64,000 bases of DNA from Pseudomonas abietaniphila (GTDB lineage: Bacteria; Pseudomonadota; Gammaproteobacteria; Pseudomonadales; Pseudomonadaceae). Under the pieces are notes generated by a model. The model saw nothing but the letters and a program-made list of their open reading frames with translations, was not told the DNA's origin and searched no databases. The stretch spans positions 124,001-188,000 of the forward strand of contig NZ_FNCO01000010.1 of the NCBI RefSeq assembly GCF_900100795.1. The letters are read 5' to 3'. The position numbers were made by a program, and so were the translations under genes. Below, piece by piece: positions 60,295 to 64,000 of this stretch; the stretch's first letter is position 1, and every line of letters starts with the position of its first letter.

Positions 60295-60936
60295 ATGTAT
60301 ACGCCCAGCTATTTCAACGATGCGGATCTCGCCAGCCTGCACAGCCAGATCGAAGGCACGCGCCTGGCAACCTTGGTCACCTTCGACGAAAACGGCCTGC
60401 AAGCCAGCCACGTCCCGCTGCTGCTCGATCCCGCTCAGGGCGCCCACGGCGTGCTGACCGGTCACCTGGCCAAAGCTAACCCGCAGTGGAAAACACTCGC
60501 GCTGGGCACTGAAGTGCTGGTGATCTTTCAAGGTCCCGATGCTTACATCAGCCCTTCGTTCTACGCTGCCAAGGCCGAACACGGCAAAGTCGTACCGACC
60601 TGGAATTACCTGGCGGTCCACGCTTACGGCCGCGCCGAGGTCTTCACCGATCCCGAGCGGCTGCTGCGCGTGGTCAGCGGTCTGACCGACAAACACGAGG
60701 CAGCTCGCGCCGAGCCCTGGGCCGTGAGCGACGCTCCGGATGACTACATCCAGAAAATGCTCAACGGTATCGTTGGTTTTGCCATTCCCATCGAACGCCT
60801 GGAAGGCAAGCGCAAGCTCAACCAGAACCGCAGCGCCGAAGACATTGCCGGCGTCAGCAAAGGCCTGGCAACCAGCCAGGATCAAAACGATCAGGAAATC
60901 GCTCGCTTGATGAGCCAAGGAGAGACCCGTGTCTGA
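60295..60936 (+). CDS. PaiB-type FMN-binding negative regulator
   Basis: A 213-residue protein of the PaiB family (split-barrel FMN fold). It begins MYTPSYFNDADLASLHSQIEGTRLATLVTF and contains TGHLAKANPQWKTLALGTEVLVIFQGPDAYISPSFY and the PTWNYLAVHAYG motif (each shown in part). In Bacillus PaiB works with the acetyltransferase PaiA; the gene overlaps an acetyltransferase here by 8 bases. The regulatory role in pseudomonads is not proved. Confidence 0.9.
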   Translation: MYTPSYFNDADLASLHSQIEGTRLATLVTFDENGLQASHVPLLLDPAQGAHGVLTGHLAKANPQWKTLALGTEVLVIFQGPDAYISPSFYAAKAEHGKVVPTWNYLAVHAYGRAEVFTDPERLLRVVSGLTDKHEAARAEPWAVSDAPDDYIQKMLNGIVGFAIPIERLEGKRKLNQNRSAEDIAGVSKGLATSQDQNDQEIARLMSQGETRV

Positions 60937-61375
60937 CGTAGAAATCCGTCCCGTCACCGCCGCCGACCATGACGCCTGGTTGCCATTGTGGAAGGCCTAC
61001 CTGACGTTCTATAAAACCGAATTGCCGGACGCGGTGACCGAAAGCACCTGGCGGCGCTTTCTCGACAGCAACGAACCCACTCACGCGGCGCTAGCCTGGG
61101 AAGACGGCAAGGCCGTCGGGATGGTGCATTTCATCTTTCACCGCTCGAACTGGAGCATCAACTATTCCTGCTACCTGCAGGACTTGCTGGTCGTCCCCGA
61201 GCAACGGGGCACAGGCGCCGGTCGCAAGCTGATCGAGTATGTGTACGTCGCCGCGAAGAACGGCGGGGCCGACAAGGTGCACTGGCTGACCCACGAAACC
61301 AACGCTACCGCCATTCAGCTGTACGAACGCATTGCCGAACGCCCTGGCTACATTCAATTTCGCAAACCGCTGTAG
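60929..61375 (+). CDS. GNAT family N-acetyltransferase
   Basis: A 148-residue acetyltransferase starting at GTG (60929), overlapping paiB. The acetyl-CoA motif lies in DLLVVPEQRGTGAGRKLIEYV near 85-105 (Q/R-x-x-G-x-G/A pattern). The C-terminus HETNATAIQLYERIAERPGYIQF is typical. The substrate is unknown; the paiB link suggests an amine or polyamine. Confidence 0.9.
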   Translation: MSDVEIRPVTAADHDAWLPLWKAYLTFYKTELPDAVTESTWRRFLDSNEPTHAALAWEDGKAVGMVHFIFHRSNWSINYSCYLQDLLVVPEQRGTGAGRKLIEYVYVAAKNGGADKVHWLTHETNATAIQLYERIAERPGYIQFRKPL

Positions 61376-61390
61376 GACTGGAATCCGATC

Positions 61391-62062
61391 ATGTCGAACC
61401 TTGAACACTGGCAATCGGCGAAGCTGCCGGACTCACGCACGCTGCAAGGACGCTTCATTCGCCTGGAAAAACTCGACGCAGCGCGTCATGCGGACGGTTT
61501 ATGGCAAGCACTGGAAGGCCCGGGCGCCGATCCGAAACTCTGGGATTACCTGGCCATAGGCCCGTTCACTGAACGGGGTGCTTTTGAGGACTACCTCACT
61601 GGCCTTCAAGCGTCGACCGACCCTTGGTTCTATACCGTCGTCGATCAGAAAACCGGCGTGCTGGACGGGTTTCTCAGCCTGATGTCCATCGTCCCGAGCC
61701 AGGGTCGCGTCGAGATCGGCCACGTGACCTTCGGCGCTTCGATGCAGCGCACGCCCAAGAGCACCGAGGCAGTCTATCTGCTCGCCAAGGAATCATTTGC
61801 CCTGGGCAACCGTCGCCTCGAATGGAAGTGCAACGCCGACAACGCCCGCTCGATGCGCGCTGCGGAACGCTTTGGCTTCAGTTTCGAAGGCACCTTCCGC
61901 CAGCACATGGTGGTGAAAGGCAAAAACCGCAACACAGCCTGGTTCTCGATCTTGGACAGCGAATGGCCGTCGCTGGAAACAGCGTTCAAAGCGTGGCTGG
62001 CTGTGGATAACTTCAACGACGGACAGCAGATCAATACGCTCGAGCATTTGCGCACGTTATAA
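61391..62062 (+). CDS. GNAT family N-acetyltransferase, RimJ/RimL-like
   Basis: A 223-residue protein of the ribosomal-protein/antibiotic acetyltransferase type: GRFIRLEKLDAARHADGLWQALEG at the start, VEIGHVTFGASMQRTPKSTEAVYLL near 110-135, and WKCNADNARSMRAAERFGFSFEGTFRQHMVVKGKNR near 147-182 (shown in part). Substrate unknown. It follows the first acetyltransferase by 15 bases and probably ends the paiB operon. Confidence 0.9.
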   Translation: MSNLEHWQSAKLPDSRTLQGRFIRLEKLDAARHADGLWQALEGPGADPKLWDYLAIGPFTERGAFEDYLTGLQASTDPWFYTVVDQKTGVLDGFLSLMSIVPSQGRVEIGHVTFGASMQRTPKSTEAVYLLAKESFALGNRRLEWKCNADNARSMRAAERFGFSFEGTFRQHMVVKGKNRNTAWFSILDSEWPSLETAFKAWLAVDNFNDGQQINTLEHLRTL

Positions 62063-62085
62063 ACCTGTCATATCCAACCGCTATA

Positions 62086-62120
62086 CAGGACGGCCCCATA
62101 ATACAAAAAAGGCCGTCCTG
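62086..62120 (+). promoter_or_regulatory. 10-base-pair hairpin abutting the autotransporter start
   Basis: CAGGACGGCC (62086-62095) and GGCCGTCCTG (62111-62120) form a perfect stem with the loop CCATAATACAAAAAA. The autotransporter ATG is the second base after the stem. No Shine-Dalgarno sequence is visible. It may be a terminator of the acetyltransferase operon, read in either direction, or a translation switch. Confidence 0.6.
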
Positions 62121-62121
62121 C

Positions 62122-64000
62122 ATGCCTCGCGTCAAGTCTCGCCTCGCCCTGCACATTGCTGTAGTCGTTTCCGGAGGCTTTGCTGCCGAGGCCATCGCCG
62201 TTCCGGCACCGCAGAACATCGTGATCAGCACACCCGGCCAGGCTGGCGTGGAACTGAGCGGCACCGACAAACTGACAGTGACCACCACCGGTGGCATCAC
62301 GGCGAGCGGCAAGGCGGTCAGCTTCAAAGGCACAACCAGTGGAGCCGGCGTTGTCGTCGATAACAGCGGAACCATCACGTCCACCGGCGGGCGGGCGTTC
62401 GACAGCAGCGGTGACGAAACCGCAGCGCGCAACTATTCCATCACCAACCGCGCCGGCGCCACGATCAGTGGCTTTGACGACGCGTTGCGGATCAACAGCA
62501 ACGTTCCCAGCGGCACCCTCCTGATTGATAACAGTGGCACCATTCGCTCGTCCACCGGCCAAGGCATTGACCTGGACGCGGTGCGCGGCGCGGGCGTGAC
62601 CACGACCATCATCAACCGTGCAGGGGGACTGATCCGGGGCGAACTGAGCGACGGGATGAAAACCGGCGGCAATGCCACTGTCACCAACTATGGCGAGATC
62701 TCGTCTGGCGACTCGACCAACGCCGATCAGAAGTTCGACGGCGTGGACATCGACTCGGCGACGGGTGTCACGGTCAATAACTACGGCCTGATCTCGGGAG
62801 GGCGCCATGGGATCACCACCGATCTGGGCGCAACGCTGAACAATTTCGGGACGGTAATGGGTCGCAACGGCTCAGGCTTCGGCTCCGACGGCGTGGGCAC
62901 AGTGATCAACTACGGCACCATCACCGGCAGCAACAATGGCCTGCAACCCAACGGTGACGGCGACGGCGTAGACATCGATCTGGTCGCCCACATCGAGAAC
63001 TACGGCACCATCAAAGGCCTTGGCGCGAGCGGGGTCGACAAGAACGGCTTCGCCAACGGCAGCGAAGGTATCGCAGCAGGCGGCGGTTACCTCTACAACG
63101 CTGAAAAAGGACTGATCAGCAGTGTGGACAGCGCCATTCTGGTCGACGATGGAAGCGGCGGCTCTGGTGTCGCGGCCACGACGCTGATCAACCACGGCAC
63201 GATCGAGGGCCTGGGCGGCTTCGGTGTGAAGCTGGTCGGCGACTTTGCCGACAGCGTGTTCAACGACGGCTTGATCAGCGGCAGCAATGGCCTGGCGCTG
63301 GACATGGGAGGCGGCAACGACACCCTGACGTTGGGTCACAACAGCCGCTTTGTCGGCTTGGTCGATGGCGGCACCGGCAACGACACCGTGATCATGGACG
63401 ACGCACTCGGCGGCAGCTTCGGCGCCAGTCAGAACTTCGAAACCCTGCAGGTTCGCCAAGGCACCTGGACGCTGACCGGCCTTGGTGACTTCAGCCAAGG
63501 CGGCCGCGTGTCCAGCGGCGCCGAGCTGATCAACCAAGGCGGCATCGCAGGCAGCACGACGGTCGATCAAGGTGGCGTTTATGCAGGTGGTGGCATCGTC
63601 GGCGGTTTGAACGTCAACGGCACACTGGTCGCCAGCAAGTCCCTTGGCGCGGCGCAGGTCAACGGCAACCTGAACATGAGTCGCAGCTCCACTCTGGCCT
63701 TCGGCGCAGACGCGGATGGCAGCAGCGCCACGATCAAGGTCAGCGGCAACGCCAACCTCAACGGCGCTTCACTGGTGGTCAACGCCAGCCCTGGCACTTA
63801 CCCGTGGCAGAGCCAGTACACCGTGCTGCAAGCGGGCAGCATCAGCGGCACCTTTGGCAGCGTCAGCAGCGACTATGCGTTCCTCACCCCGACGCTGAGC
63901 TATCAACCCACCCTCGTGGGCCTGACGTACACCCGTAACGATGTGGCATTCACCGATTACGCCAGCACCGGTAACGGCAATCAGGCCGCCACCAGCCTGG
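62122..64000 (+). CDS. Autotransporter passenger, 3' end outside window
   Basis: The frame is open from 62122 to the window end, giving 626 residues without a stop. The N-terminus (MPRVKSRLALHIAVVVSGG, then FAAEAIAVPAPQN) is a likely signal peptide. A long series of beta-helix rungs follows: repeats of the kind NNYGLISGG, NYGTITGS, NHGTIEG and NDGLISGS, each about 20-45 residues, about residues 60-400. A Pertactin-like segment (DGGTGNDTVIMDD, GLNVNGTLVASKSLGAA) comes after. The C-terminal barrel should lie beyond the window. The start codon lacks a ribosome site and sits right after a hairpin. Confidence 0.87.
   Translation, partial: MPRVKSRLALHIAVVVSGGFAAEAIAVPAPQNIVISTPGQAGVELSGTDKLTVTTTGGITASGKAVSFKGTTSGAGVVVDNSGTITSTGGRAFDSSGDETAARNYSITNRAGATISGFDDALRINSNVPSGTLLIDNSGTIRSSTGQGIDLDAVRGAGVTTTIINRAGGLIRGELSDGMKTGGNATVTNYGEISSGDSTNADQKFDGVDIDSATGVTVNNYGLISGGRHGITTDLGATLNNFGTVMGRNGSGFGSDGVGTVINYGTITGSNNGLQPNGDGDGVDIDLVAHIENYGTIKGLGASGVDKNGFANGSEGIAAGGGYLYNAEKGLISSVDSAILVDDGSGGSGVAATTLINHGTIEGLGGFGVKLVGDFADSVFNDGLISGSNGLALDMGGGNDTLTLGHNSRFVGLVDGGTGNDTVIMDDALGGSFGASQNFETLQVRQGTWTLTGLGDFSQGGRVSSGAELINQGGIAGSTTVDQGGVYAGGGIVGGLNVNGTLVASKSLGAAQVNGNLNMSRSSTLAFGADADGSSATIKVSGNANLNGASLVVNASPGTYPWQSQYTVLQAGSISGTFGSVSSDYAFLTPTLSYQPTLVGLTYTRNDVAFTDYASTGNGNQAATSL

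Overview
The window is a piece of a Pseudomonas chromosome. It is GC-rich and densely coded, with short intergenic gaps that often hold REP/REPIN-type palindromes. The gene order follows the P. aeruginosa stretch from pyrE-crc (PA5331-5332) to the aspA region (PA5429): rph, yicC, gmk, rpoZ, spoT, ridA, oxyR-recG, HU/rubredoxin, ubiCA, phoBR, pst-phoU, purEK, aspA. The species cannot be fixed from sequence alone. A fluorescens/syringae-type pseudomonad is likely because exbB-exbD-tonB sits beside oxyR. No rRNA, tRNA, CRISPR array, prophage or intact insertion sequence was seen.

Region by region. 1-8.8 kb: pyrE, the carbon-catabolite regulator crc, nucleotide and RNA housekeeping genes (rph, yicC, gmk, rpoZ), the (p)ppGpp enzyme spoT, ridA and a lipoprotein. 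8.9-21.5 kb: an epimerase-like protein, exbBD-tonB, the peroxide regulator oxyR with recG, a deacylase-like/HDOD protein, an HU protein, rubredoxin with its reductase, and ubiCA. 21.6-34.6 kb: the phosphate region, with phoBR and pstSCAB-phoU separated by a CNNM/CorC-type protein, an M23 peptidase and a response regulator. Pho boxes are readable upstream of phoB, pstS and pstC.

34.6-37.3 kb: a clearly AT-rich island between pstS and an MFS gene. It carries a two-gene unit: an Fe(II)/2-oxoglutarate dioxygenase closely resembling Streptomyces L-proline cis-3-hydroxylase, and a DMT/EamA exporter. This is the best candidate for a little-described system here, a small cassette that could make and export a hydroxylated amino acid.

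37.3-49.5 kb: core genes resume (MFS transporter, thioesterase, mutarotase, purEK), then a cytosolic metzincin-like protein, a HypT-like LysR regulator, and an aspartate/asparagine group (aspA, AGCS symporter, asparaginase). 49.5-54 kb: a RelE-type toxin-antitoxin pair and a polyamine group (AraC regulator, acetylpolyamine amidohydrolase, polyamine-binding protein). 54-64 kb: bestrophin, transketolase, a YeeE/YedE transporter, a MocR regulator divergent from paiB and two acetyltransferases, and the start of an autotransporter cut by the window end.

Non-coding structure worth attention: a dense cluster of DnaA-box-like sequences inside the MocR linker; a nested dyad between MocR and paiB; a terminator hairpin in the purEK leader; three tandem Pho half-sites just upstream of pstC; a 10-bp hairpin abutting the autotransporter start; and AraC-style direct repeats upstream of the polyamine amidohydrolase gene.
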